A stretch of 64,000 bases of DNA from Vicia villosa (Eukaryota; Streptophyta; Magnoliopsida; Fabales; Fabaceae): positions 248,001-312,000 of the forward strand of contig NW_026705150.1 of NCBI RefSeq assembly GCF_029867415.1, in the 5' to 3' direction. The stretch's first letter is position 1. Each line of letters opens with the position of its first letter. The notes under the pieces were generated by a model. That model saw only the letters and a program-made list of their open reading frames with translations, ran no database searches and was not told the origin of the DNA. A program made the translations under genes and the position numbers. Shown one piece after another: positions 33,975-49,287 of the stretch.

Positions 33975-34132
33975 TCTTGCAAATGTTATTGAAAATAATA
34001 ATCATTTATTTTTTAATAGAAAATAACCTTGAATGATTTGCTGTCCAATGATATCTACCATCATCACTTGATGAACCAACGTTGACCATAAAACAAACCA
34101 CTTCATCACTCTTTTTTCTGTGCACTTTACGA

Positions 34133-34143
34133 CTATATATATA
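34133..34143 (+). promoter_or_regulatory. Probable TATA box of the acyltransferase gene
   Basis: CTATATATATA about 80 bp before the ATG at 34220, the usual spacing for a plant core promoter with a short leader (AACAACAAAA just before the start codon fits plant context). Inference from position and sequence only. Confidence 0.55.
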
Positions 34144-34219
34144 CACAACACAACCACTTCTCCAAACTACAATCAATTTAAATACACCCTTCATTCCTTA
34201 ACCATATCAACAACAAAAA

Positions 34220-38662
<4,443 letters not shown>

Positions 38663-38878
38663 ATATCTTATTAGTAATCATGCATGTTGACTTATTGTTT
38701 TCATAGTTAAAAGTGTTTACTTAGTACTTTAAATTTGTGTTTAGTCTTGAAATACAATGTCATATCACATATAGTTGTCAAGCTTGTAATATATCATATG
38801 CAACAATGTTGATTTCAATGGATATATTTTACTATCTATAATTGATAGTGTTTTGATGATTTGGATGTTCTAAATTTT
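38663..38878 (+). other. 3' flank of the acyltransferase gene
   Basis: Presumed 3' UTR and downstream sequence. No canonical AATAAA; T-rich and A-rich stretches only. Confidence 0.5.
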
Positions 38879-38956
38879 ACTCCCTCCGGTCCTTTTTATA
38901 AGGAACACTTTCAAAAAATCACACAGACTAAGGACACTAATTTTTCTTATTAATAA
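38879..38956 (+). mobile_element. Half of a Stowaway-like MITE
   Basis: TA CTCCCTCCGGTCCTTTTTATAAGGA is the classic Stowaway (Tc1/mariner MITE) terminus. The complementary right terminus is absent. The element stops at 38956, exactly where the proposed Helitron 3' end begins. Confidence 0.7.
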
Positions 38957-38987
38957 TTAGTGGGATACCCATGTTTCCGCACGGGTA
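38957..38987 (-). terminator. Proposed Helitron 3' terminus (hairpin plus CTAA)
   Basis: Minus strand: TACCCGTG, loop CGGAAA, CATGGGTA (8-bp stem with one G-T pair), then TCCCA and CTAA, then T. The layout matches Helitron ends; the hairpin sits five bases from CTAA, somewhat closer than usual. Confidence 0.6.
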
Positions 38988-39519
38988 CCGGCGTGGGATG
39001 GACCGTTTACACTATTAACGGATTTGTTATCATAAAATGTAGTCGAAAAAATTATGAGGATGTAATTAATTTGGAAATATATTAAGGTGATAAAAAAATT
39101 CTATGGTGTAAGTTAATAAAAAAAATTAATGGAAAAGAGGTAAAATAGAGGTAAAAGATAGTCGAAAAAATTCTAAGATTATAAGAATAATAAAAAAAAA
39201 AACATTACATTTGTAAAGTAATTTTGTAAGGTGATCAAAACAAAAACTAAAGACCCACACCCAAAGTTAATAAAAAAAAGAAGTTAAATATTTACACAAA
39301 TGTTATTAAAATATTCATATGGTGTAAATAAATATTAATTGATAAGAGGTAACATCGGTATATTGGGAATCCAAAACGATGGTAAGTAGAAAAGACCACT
39401 ATTTGAAAAATAAGAAAAGTGTAGAAGTTCCAACATAAGCTATCACTTTGTAACCCAAAACGTCAAACTTCCTTCAACGAAAACGTTCTCCCTCACCCAC
39501 ACTCCTTCGCCGCTGTGTA

Positions 39520-41807
39520 ATGGAAACTCACCAGAATCGGCAACAACACGAACCTTCCCCCATCGATCATCCTCACTCCCAGTAAGTTTCCAAATGGTTT
39601 ATCTGTCCAACATTGTTTGAGTCAGTTAGGGCATAATCGGTTTCATCTAAATTTTTTTATGGATTTCTCAACATTTGTTCAAGGATCATCGTCGCAAATC
39701 CATACGTTTCTAAGGTGTCATGGATGCTAATTAACATGTGTTTGGAAAATATAGTTAAGGTTAAAGTTATTTTACCCTTTGCATGCATGTGAAATTGTAG
39801 TTTCTGTTGTTTATACAAAATTGATTTATGTCACCTAAAGTATTCTCAATGCTCAGAGGAGAAGATGGTTGTCATGAAAACAGAAACTACAGCAAACAAA
39901 CAAGGAGTGTGACCCTGAGAATGATGCTCGATGAGTTAGCTGCTATCAAGAAAGAGAGAAAGGAGGCAACAAATGAAATAGAGGATACATTGGGGAGAAA
40001 GGATCCTGTTCCGGGAAATGTAGTTGGTCCAGATAAGAGTGTTGCTGAGGGAAAAAAAGTACCATGCATCTGTGTATAGAGCAAGTTTACAATCAGTTGC
40101 ATCCAACAGGTAATAGAGAAGTGTGTTTTATGACAATTTATGTATTTTATAGGGAGTAATCTATAGATTGGCTAAGCCTCTTTGTATTTTCTTATAAATC
40201 TGATGTGTGATGTAGAAGTAGAACTTGTAATATGTATATCTGTTGTTTAGAATCATTTGACTAAACTTGTTTTCATACAAAAAGTGTTTCAAATAATATG
40301 TTTTATATGATATATCAATATTTTATTTTTTGAGTTGAACACTCATTGGGTAAATCTTTGTTTTAAAGGACAATCCACAGCGATGTCGGAGCTGGTTCAT
40401 CCAAAAGGCGCAAACAGAAAGAGGTAATACAATCTCCTCAGAAAGGCAAGAAGAAAGCGCAGGACACCGGTGATGTGTTGACCGTGAAGAAAGAACCTGG
40501 GGTTACTGCAGAGGAACAACATTGGAGACTCGAGGGTAAGACTGTCATCCCTTCAGATGTGCATGTCGTTCAAGGAGATCATCGTGAAAACATTACGGAA
40601 AAAGTAGTTGCCCGAGATAAGAGTGGTGTTGATGGAAAAAAAAGGGTACCATGCATCCGTCTATAGAGAAAGTTTCCAATCAGTTTCACCAAACAGGTAA
40701 CACATAGAAGTGTTGATGCTATGAGAAATGACTATATTTTATAGGGATTGATCTATATGTTAGCTTGATGGATTTGTTTTCTGTTACCTATCTGAGGTGT
40801 GATGTAGAAGTAGAACCTGTACCATGGATATATGTGGTTTAGAATCATTTGACCATTGTTTTTGTATGCAATATGTGTTTGAAATAAAATGATATTTCCA
40901 TATTTTTATGAGTAAAACATTCATAGCGTAAATATGTTTTGTTAAGGATAATTCGTGGCGATGTCGGAGAAGGTTCATCCAAAAAGCGAAAACAAAAAGA
41001 GGTTAACCAAACTCATCAGAAAGGCAAGAAGAAGGCGCATGAGACTGTCGATGTGCTAAAAGTGAAGAAAGAACCTAGGGTAACTGCAGAAGATCAGCAT
41101 GGGAGACTCAAGGCTAAGACTGTCAGCTCTTCTGGTGCGCATGTAGTTCAAGGAGCTGATCGTGAGTACATTACACTATCCTCCGATAGTGAAAGGTAAG
41201 TGTTTTGTTAATAAAAATTATAAGTAAGAACTGATATTGTCTTCATCAGTTGGTTATATTGACATCGTGTTAATATGGTGTTGTTGAAATTATTAGAGTG
41301 TATTCGCCCATCATTGTGGATCAGGATGAGGAGTGGTGGAGCCGGGAGGTGACAGATGTAAAGAAGTTTATGAGAAACGTGTTGGTAAGAAACTATAATT
41401 GTTGATATGATGCATTAGGAGTAGTCTGTAGCAGTCATATGTTGCTGAAACCGTTATATTAATTATTGCAGGTGTTTTCAGCTAAAGTCGTCAAAAGCTG
41501 TCTTCGCGGAAGGAATGAAAGAATTGAGCTATACGACTGTGACAATGAAGAACAGTATTTCTGTGAGATAAGGAAGAGACGGGGGGCGCCGGAGAAAATG
41601 CTGTGTGGAGCATAGTTTGATTACGCAAGGAATGCCAAATTTAAGGAAGGTGACATAGTATACTTTATCATCCATTATCCACTGGTCAAAGAAATACTGG
41701 TTTACGTTGATCGTAAAGAAGTTCAGGGAGGAGGTTGTAGAAAGAAGTCAAAGTGTGCTATTGATGAAAGCATTATCTCGACGGTGTTTTGGACAAAGAT
41801 TTACTGA
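39520..41807 (+). pseudogene. B3-like DNA-binding gene with duplicated exons
   Basis: A consistent gene model: exon 1 39520-39581 (METHQNRQQHEPS), exon 2 40947-41195 (a basic, Lys-rich nuclear-type segment GSSKKRKQKE then K-V-K-K-E-P), exon 3 41297-41384 (DQDEEWWSREVTDVKKFM), exon 4 41472-41807, all with GT/AG borders and matching phases. Exon 4 looks like a degenerate B3 fold: R-I-E-L-Y-D-C.., EQYFCEIRKRRG, then F-D-Y-A-R-N-A-K-F-K-E-G-D-I-V-Y-F. B3 domains bind DNA in plant transcription factors. A TAG at 41613-41615 replaces the expected Trp before F-D-Y-A and truncates the domain. Extra copies of the exon-2 unit lie upstream at about 39.9 and 40.37 kb. Domain assignment is by motif feel, not a search. 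Confidence 0.5.
39990..41200 (+). repeat. Tandem duplication of an exon-intron unit (about 585 bp)
   Basis: Segments at about 40,010-40,590 and 40,590-41,170 are the same unit: GTACCATGCATC, then a CAGGTAA splice-like junction, GATGTAGAAGTAGAAC, AGAATCATTTGAC, and the exon starting CGATGTCGGAG. The distance between marker words is 578-592 bp. An earlier partial unit (GAGGGAAAAAAAGTACCATG at about 40,049) shows a third, incomplete copy. Each exon copy has the same acceptor phase. Confidence 0.85.
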
Positions 41808-42521
41808 TGTTTTTGATTAAGTTAAAGTAGGCTGTGTTATTTTGGAATACTTTTGTTAAGTGTTGAACAATGATGCTGTTATGTATCGTAATATTATAGA
41901 CTGGATCCTAAGATAAGGGGTATTGTGTTTCGGTTATGATCCAAAATTTTATGTATTGACATTGTTTCTCTGTATGCAACAATATCAGTCACGTATGTCT
42001 AAATTATGGTAGATATTTAAGTATGTTTTGCAGTTTTTATGTCCAAAATTGTGTTATTAGAAAAAATATTTTGAAGTGAGTCCTATTTCTATTCCTACGT
42101 GTGTTACTACCCCATCTGCCCAATCATTATAAGAAAGTATAATATTGATGTTGTTGTGTGAAAAAGCAAACCGAATCTGAAATGTAAACTGACATAAAGT
42201 GAAAAGTCACATGTGTACCTTTGTGAGCATGCATGTGTATAGTGAAGGTGTGTCTGTCCACCACCAATAATGCATGGCACACTAAAGGTTAAGAAAAGGG
42301 GTTGGGAGGTATTAAAGTTAATTAAAAAAGGCCCCAAAGTAAGGTGAAAGTATATTTATTATTGTGAGTAACTGTAGCCACATGAAGCAAAAGGTTGGTA
42401 GTAGAAATAAGTTCCAAACCCACCATACACAAGACCATATGCAATAAATGCTTCAGCCATTGTTGCATCATTTCATAACCACCAAAAACGTGATAATCTT
42501 GAAAGGTAGTCTGCAAAGACG
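41808..42521 (+). other. Intergenic region between the two B3-like genes
   Basis: 3' flank of the first gene and promoter side of the second. Nothing recognised apart from an AT-rich stretch. Confidence 0.4.
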
Positions 42522-43408
42522 ATGGCACTGAGTGGGAAGGTAGTTCATGGAGAGCTGTTGGACACAGTATGTATTGAAAAATTATCATTTCAGGTAAGGA
42601 TGTTATTTAGTTTGCCTACATCAAAGTGGTGTGTAAAGTGTTAAAAATCATCAAAATATTTTGTCTTACCTTGTTAACTATAACTGAAATGATTTGTAGC
42701 AATTTCCGGAAATTGAGCCATGCTTTGTTAGAAAAAAAGTAGGGGATCTTCGGATAACATGGAGGATCTGGAACAATGAAGGTACCTGCCACGAATTGGT
42801 ATACAACAATAGCGATGATGCCCCTGTTGTTACCAGTGGTTGGGCTGAGCTGCAAAACTACTATGATATGCCTGCTGATGTGGTAGTTATTTTGGGTTAC
42901 TACGAGAACAACGATTTTGAGGTAGCCGGACATGTAGAAATAACGTCACATGAGGATTTTCCAAGGTACCATAGTAGATCCATCAGCCATAAGGGGATAC
43001 ATGTGTTTGACGTAGAACTCGACGATAGTAGTGTGAAATCAGCGAAATTAGTTGAGTGTGTCTATTCTATAAACTGTCGAAAGTCAAATTTGGTCTATAT
43101 TTAATTAATTACCAAGTTTACTAATAACGACCTATCTCCGAATCTGTCTTATGCAGAGACTACAACCAGAGTTTGGTCAAGTTCTGAGAGACAATGATTA
43201 TGAGGTTTTGACATTGTGTGGTGATAATGGAAGAACTCAGATGCTCCTAATTTTGAACACCGATGACCCAGGACGTACAAAATTAGGTTATGAATGGTTT
43301 GAATTTTGCGCATCAAACATCCTGCAATCCGGGGACATCATCAAATTCAAATTTGATGTAACCGACAGTCACAAAACATGCCATGTGTATAAGGTGTGTA
43401 ACCCATAA
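42522..43408 (+). CDS. B3-like DNA-binding protein, three exons
   Basis: Exons 42522-42593, 42700-43050 and 43157-43408 join in phase 0 with GT/AG borders (the second donor, A|GTTGAG, is weak) to give about 224 residues without stops. Exon 2 has R-K-K-V-G-D-L-R-I-T-W-R-I, H-E-L-V-Y-N-N-S-D-D-A-P-V-V-T-S-G-W-A-E-L and Y-Y-D-M-P, arranged like a B3 domain. Exon 3 ends with WFEFCASNILQSGDIIKF, the typical B3 closing pattern (G-W-x-x-F ... N-x-L-x-x-G-D-x-x-x-F). It may thus hold two B3-like folds, as in REM-type plant proteins. It lies downstream and convergent to the Helitron helicase, inside the proposed element. Function and expression unknown. Exon 1 and the second splice site are predictions. 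Confidence 0.55.
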
Positions 43409-43802
43409 TCAACTTATGTTAAACTAAAATGTCGTTTCGGGACAGATGTTATATGTAATATATTTGAAATGCTCTTATGTCGCTTTTGTTTAATTCTTGT
43501 ATTGTTAAGTGATACTGTTGGAATTAACAATTTAAGAACGTGGTTTATATCTATTGATTATAAACTCTGAGTTTTAGAAACCTTCATGGATAATCTATAC
43601 AAACAGTACCGTATGTAAGTGGAAAACCAAGTATGCATGTAATAAAAAAACATGTTGTTCGAGTATCCCAGATTTATGTTACTACAAAGGGTCTCCTTGA
43701 CCCATGTAACACCAAAATCAGTTACCATAAGGACTGTGAAAATTACAGGCCACAAAAAATTGTAACAGAAATGGTTCAAGTCAGTATTTGACGGTTCCAC
43801 CG
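43409..43802. other. Spacer between the convergent B3-like and helicase genes
   Basis: No recognised feature. Short open frames on the minus strand are not supported. Confidence 0.4.
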
Positions 43803-46449
43803 TTAAATATTATTGAAAACCTCCTTGTAAACCACATTCGCTGTGCTGGTTTTGGAGGTGTTTTTATCATCGTGTATTAGAACCTTGACTCCCTTCTTGC
43901 TGGTAACCCGCGATAGCGCAACATAGATCTGCCCATGAGTAAAGACGTCCCGAGGAATGTAAAGACCCACCCAATCTAAAGATTGACCCTGTGACTTGTT
44001 TATCGTCATAGCATACAAAACTTTTATTGGAAATTGTCTCCGACTGAGTTTGAAAGGTCAGGGAGATTGAGAAGGGGACATGTGCATCCTTGGAATATAA
44101 ACCGCGTTTCCATGGTGTTTGCCTCCCATTATGCGTGCCTCAAGGATGTGCGACGCCATCTTTGTCACAATGAGCCGTGTACCATTACATAGTCCTTCAG
44201 GTTGATCAATGTTCCTCATAAGCATAACCGATGCACCAATCTCTAGTTTATGTGATGGTTCGGAAAACCTGAAGTATTTAAAGAACTCAGAAACTCCGGA
44301 GTCAAAACATCGAGCATGTCGTGGTCATGGATTTCGGATCGGTCGACAGTGTTGCAGCTATAATAATCCCTCAAATCACCTACGAAAAATCTGGTCATTT
44401 ATAAACTAAAGGGACTTACATTCAAAATCCTTGCATAGTATAGTTAAACTGATTAAAACATTCGCATACATGGCATCATTGCTAAAACATGGTCATTAAT
44501 TTTGTCCACCATATCAATGGTTGATGCCAAGATAGCTCTACATTTCAGATAGCCATAGTCGCGGTAATTACTGACGAATTCAGGATACGTGCTCGTTACA
44601 ATGCCAATAATCGGATCTTCAAACTGTGTGATTAATATCTCTTATGGAAACTCAATTTCAGCAATGCCATCATTTGGACCTCCGAGCCTACCTTTACCGA
44701 CTCTCAATAGCCAGTCTGAGAAATCATCGAATTCCTTCATTTCGTGTTCAGTTGTTCCAGATGTGAGGCGCATATTTTTGGTAAGTGTCAATACTTGTAC
44801 ATAGTGCCAAATGTATGAAGCGTTGATGGTTGCATGGACAATGTCTGATCGAGTTCCTCTAGGAATAACTGGCAAGATCTGCCTGAAGTCTCCTCCAAAC
44901 ACAACAACCTTACCACCAAACACCTGACTCGAGTTTCCAGTTACACTCATGAGATCCTTCAATGTCTTGTCAAGTGCTTCAAAGCACCATTTGTTGGCCA
45001 TAGGAGCCTCGTCCCAAATTATCAACTTCGCTTGCCGAAGTAGCTCAGCAGCCTCATCATTGTATGGAATGTTGCAAGTTGAGTTATCCAAGGTGGGCAC
45101 AGGTAGTTTAAACCTCGAGTGGGCGGTTCTCCCACCGGGTAACAACAATGCTGCGATCCCACTTGTCGCAACGGTTATGCATATGTCGTGTTTAAACATG
45201 AGCGAACTGGCAAGTGTTCTCCATATGTAGGGTTTTCCCGGTGCCCCCGTAACCGTGCAGAAAAAACACACCTCCCTTCTGACTATGAACCACATTCATA
45301 ATTGTTTGGTATATTCCTCGTTGTTCATCTGCTTGGAACAAAAAGAGTTAAAAATACAATATAAATGAAAATATATAATGGAATCTGCCACAGAGAAAAA
45401 TTTTACATGACAACAACCTGTAAGTGCGGCATGTAAGTTTTGGAACTCAGCTTTCATGGCTTCGATGTCATAACTGCGCTCCTCATAGATGAGACAATTC
45501 CCGAGTTGCTCCAAAACATAGTCATCGGGATATGGTATAGGCTTGAAGTCCCTAAGAGATCGTCGATTTAGTTGGAGTAGTTTTTCAATCTCCATTAAAG
45601 TGAAATTCATCAGTTGTTGTTGAGTAAGAATAAGTGCTGTCACAGCAAAAACATATCTTATGGCAATCATATATACATGATATAAAGATATTTAAAAGAT
45701 ATTACAAAACACACCATTGTCTTTAACCAGCAGTCTCTGCTGGTGCAACAGACCATCGAACAGCAAAACCCACAACTCCTTCCATACATGGGCAGGCCTG
45801 TTGACATTTCCTGATAAAAGCATAACCACAAACAGCTTTTGTAGGAAATGTCCAGACCCTCATTCACTTGCTTCTTTTATGGCTCTGATGTATTCACGAC
45901 CATCTTCAAGAAAACCCATAGCAAAACATGCATCCCTAAAAGAATCATATTGTGTATCTCCAACCTTACGTATTTCTTCGTAAGTTGTAGGTCCTTTGAC
46001 AACCGTCAACATCATCCGTAAATAATACAGTTCTCCTGTAGAAGGTGGAACCCATATCAAACGGCCAATCGTAAACCCCTTTTCCGAGGCTTCCACATCT
46101 GCAATCTTTTATGGTACACAAACATTGACAGAAACTGGCCGTAAGTAAGTTGCCTGGCCCGCTGATAGGTTTGGTTGGCAACTAACCACGAGTCAAACAT
46201 AGACTCTGTCACGCTTGCCTTCTCTAAAACTTTTTCCATCCGGGCATAATCGGAGTAGAAGAGAGACTTCTCACCAATAAGATGGTAAAACATTCGTTCC
46301 AGAGCCAGTTTTCTCCCATGAATTTTGTATGATTAAATCCTCTAGCACGCTTTGCATGGTGAGATGTATCTACAGTCAAGGTACTGCTGTATTTCATCAA
46401 CAACTTCATTAGAATTAGACGTGTTGCGGGTAGTTTGCACAACAGAAGC
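43803..46449 (-). pseudogene. Helitron helicase domain (PIF1-like), frameshifted
   Basis: The C-terminal half of the Helitron transposase, a superfamily-1 PIF1-type DNA helicase that unwinds the element during rolling-circle transposition. Reading leftward: a linker L-D-C-R-Y-I-S-P-C-x-A-x-W-R-I-F (about 46,390), I-G-R-L-I-W-V-P-P-S, then Walker A G-Y-G-G-T-G-K-T at 45254-45231. An extra base immediately after it shifts the frame. Then TSGIAALLLPGGRTAHSRFK, Walker B I-I-W-D-E-A-P-M, the G-G-D-F-R-Q-I-L-P-V motif and T-K-N-M-R-L. A stop ends that segment at 44642. The region 44,640-44,020 has several stops and shifts. The last motif, M-T-I-N-K-S-Q-G-Q-S-L with YVALSRV, ends at 43803. Clearly decayed. 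Confidence 0.93.
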
Positions 46450-49287
46450 CGTAATTCGGTCATATCCTTTGTGGATATACTTGAAAAGATATTTTATAGA
46501 GGTGCTCTAGTTGCACCACTCCATGTTGATGTGTGCCTGGTATTTCAAAAGAAGCTTGGTGTTGTATGGGACCACATGATGGTTGTCTAATGGCACAGCG
46601 TTTTTTTGAACGACGTGCGTTGCTGATCTTCTCCTGTACATTGCGTAACCTTCCGAGTTGAGCATAGTATTTTCTATAAATTGCTTTGGGAAGAGCTTAG
46701 TGCATCTTCCGTTTTTCATACATTGTGAAGTAGTCCGAGCTAAACCACATGACCCGTGTATCATATGTGTCTTGACCAAGTTGTATAGTGTTGGGTGCTG
46801 TACGGGGTCAGGGATCTCAGCGTAGATAATGCGGTCAATATCTACAGGGGTGGGATACTTACTTTCGGGGCGTAAGAACACTAGAATATGAGCGTGTGGG
46901 AGACCCCACTTTTGGAATTCAATTGTATACATATCTGTTATTCCAACATAGATTATAAGGTCAGTGGGAATCCAAAATTAACATCACAACATCACAACAG
47001 ACAGTAGTAGACTTACATGCCATAACACGTCCAAGCACATGGTTCTTTGTGATATCCCGCATAAGTTGTTCAAATTTAATCTTGAAGACTTTTTCTACTA
47101 TATCGGGGCGGTCGTGTGCAGCTAAATTTTTTGGATCCAATTGTCGTTTGATTTCAGGCCAATTGGGGTTGCAGGTGAAAGTGATAAACAGATCGGGGAA
47201 ACCCAATTTACTGGAGATCGCCATTCCGTCAAAGTATAGTTGGTCCATGTACCGCTTACTACCGACAAACGTTGAAGGCAAAATAACACGCTTTCCTTGC
47301 TTGTTCCCTTGTTGCGAAGTACCTGCACCATTAAGTTGCTGTAAGTTGTTATACTTCCTAACTCTGAGTTTAGAATGATTTTTCCTCAACCAATTCAGAC
47401 GTTCTGTCTCAACCATAGTGTAACCATCGACCAAAAAATGTTGGAAGAGCCTTCTCAAATGAAGTAAAGTCTTTGGTTCGTCCCTACGTTCTTGAAGTCG
47501 AAAGCAGAGCCAATCCTTGATAGTTTGCCTATTCTATTTGGTGATGGTTTTTTCATGCTTGTACTTGTGAAGTAGTTGATCTCGGTAACCATCTTCCCCA
47601 TAAATAAAAATCAATGGGTATTGGTAACCAAGATACGTCGGGTGAAACTCATCAATCCTCTGTAGTCCACCGTCACGACCATGGATTATGATGTCCCTAA
47701 GTTCAGCTGTGTCTACATCACCAACAATAAGGGCCGCCACCTTAGAAACAGTCGGTGTGTTGTAGACGCGGGGGTCCCCAAGTTCAACTTGAAATTAGTC
47801 TCAAGTGCAAGTCTTGGTAGGGCGTCTCCTTCAAAACGTCCCTTTCCATTCTAAATACTTTTGCATGAACGTTGTGCTCGTCCAACATGTGTTTCAACTT
47901 TGCAACCAATTCTCTTTCTAGCTTGGTATTATCTCTGTAAAGAGTTATAACATTTGCATGAGTGTCAACATGCAATATGATTTAAATCATACTTTTACTA
48001 ACATTCATAGGTGAAGTGTTTACCTGAAACATTTCAACCTGTTATCAACCTCATTGTCCGTGTCAAAAATGTACAGTTTAGCATATTGTGGGACGCCCCC
48101 TTCTTCGGGAAGCATAGTACCGATTCTGTGACACGTTTGACTGTGAAGTCGCAGTGTAGGAGGACCTCCCCCATGTGAAATTGAATCATCAAACTTCATT
48201 CCAAGAGAAGTGAAGGAAAACATAGCATTGTAACTTTGGATGTTGGCCTGGTAATTTCGGCTCTCTGGAGAAATTTTGTCGTACATGAGTTTTTCCAAAA
48301 GAGGAGGAGCCTTCTTCATAAGTGGCAGGACAACCTTTCCACTCCGGCAACATATATGAAACTTTGCCACCGTTGTGTCCCTACATCTGCTTTTCCGCTC
48401 TTGATACCACATAAGTGACTTACAATGCTCGCACTCCCAAACAGGATTTCCAATGTCACAATACGCTGCAGACAATAAGAATTTCAATTCAATTATACAT
48501 AAACAGCTTACCAAAACGTTGTATGTAAAATATGTAGTGAGACAATGTATTTACCTTGAAGGTGTGAATCTGTAGGATCTTCTATATGTTCACTTTCAGA
48601 ATCGGAAGAATTTTCCACGGTACCTTCAGAACATGAATCAGAATTATCATCATTGGACGAATACACTGGATTCATGAATTGCGTAGTGTTGGATGTTTCG
48701 ACGGATGAAACAACACCACCCATGTTGGAGTAGTAATTGGAAGTAGAAGCTCTGTTACTATTCCATGCAGAGACGTCCACCGTGTAGGATGATATGCTAG
48801 GCGGTGTAATTCCACTTGCCGAAGCCTTATTGCCAAAGTCGTTGCAACGTCTCTTCCGTGATAGATCCTCTGAAGTGGTTTTAGATGCCTGGGGCAATGG
48901 CTGGATATGTATGCTACCCGATTGGCCTGTAGTAGTAGGTGCGTTATGGGTAAGAGTTGAACGAACATTTTCGGACATGGCATTGTTGAAAGTCGAAAAC
49001 AAATTAACTGTAGAATCATTTTCATATCTCTGTCGTTTAGGCTGGACATTTGGGAGTACATGTCGACCAGACGGTGCAGTATGAATAGTGTTTCCAATGT
49101 TTGACAACGAAGTACGTATGGTTAGGGGAGTTAATTTTGCCTGTGAAGCAGCATCTTTATAAGGTGTGGAAGTTTCACCATCCCAAAATTCCTGGTTTGC
49201 ATTTGTTTTTTTAGCCTTCTTGTTGTCGATCACCAATTTCCGCTTATTCCTTGCAATTGCCCCAGGCGGAGGAGTGGGAGTATGCAT
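46450..49287 (-). pseudogene. Helitron Rep region (HUH endonuclease), N-terminal half
   Basis: N-terminal half of the Helitron RepHel protein, the nickase that starts and ends rolling-circle transposition. Exon 1 from ATG 49287 to about 48555 encodes a Ser/Thr/Asn-rich, basic head. Exon 2 (about 48465-48024) has C-E-H-C-x-S-L-M-W-Y-x-E-R, a zinc-like motif usual in plant Helitrons, and F-S-F-T-S-L-G. Further exons give E-F-H-P-T-Y-L-G-Y-Q-Y-P-L-I-F and the Helitron_like_N block QLYFDGMAISSKLGFPDLFI. The HUH motif G-L-P-H-A-H-I-L lies at about 46,900, and the tyrosine motif K-Y-L-F-K-Y-I-H-K-G-Y-D after 46,506. A TAG (46507-46509) sits just before the tyrosines, and a frameshift occurs near 47,780, so the protein is broken. 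Introns have normal GT/AG borders. Confidence 0.9.

Noticed and set aside
47049..47378. 109-codon plus-strand frame opposite the Helitron Rep exon
   Set aside because: Antisense shadow of conserved Rep coding sequence.
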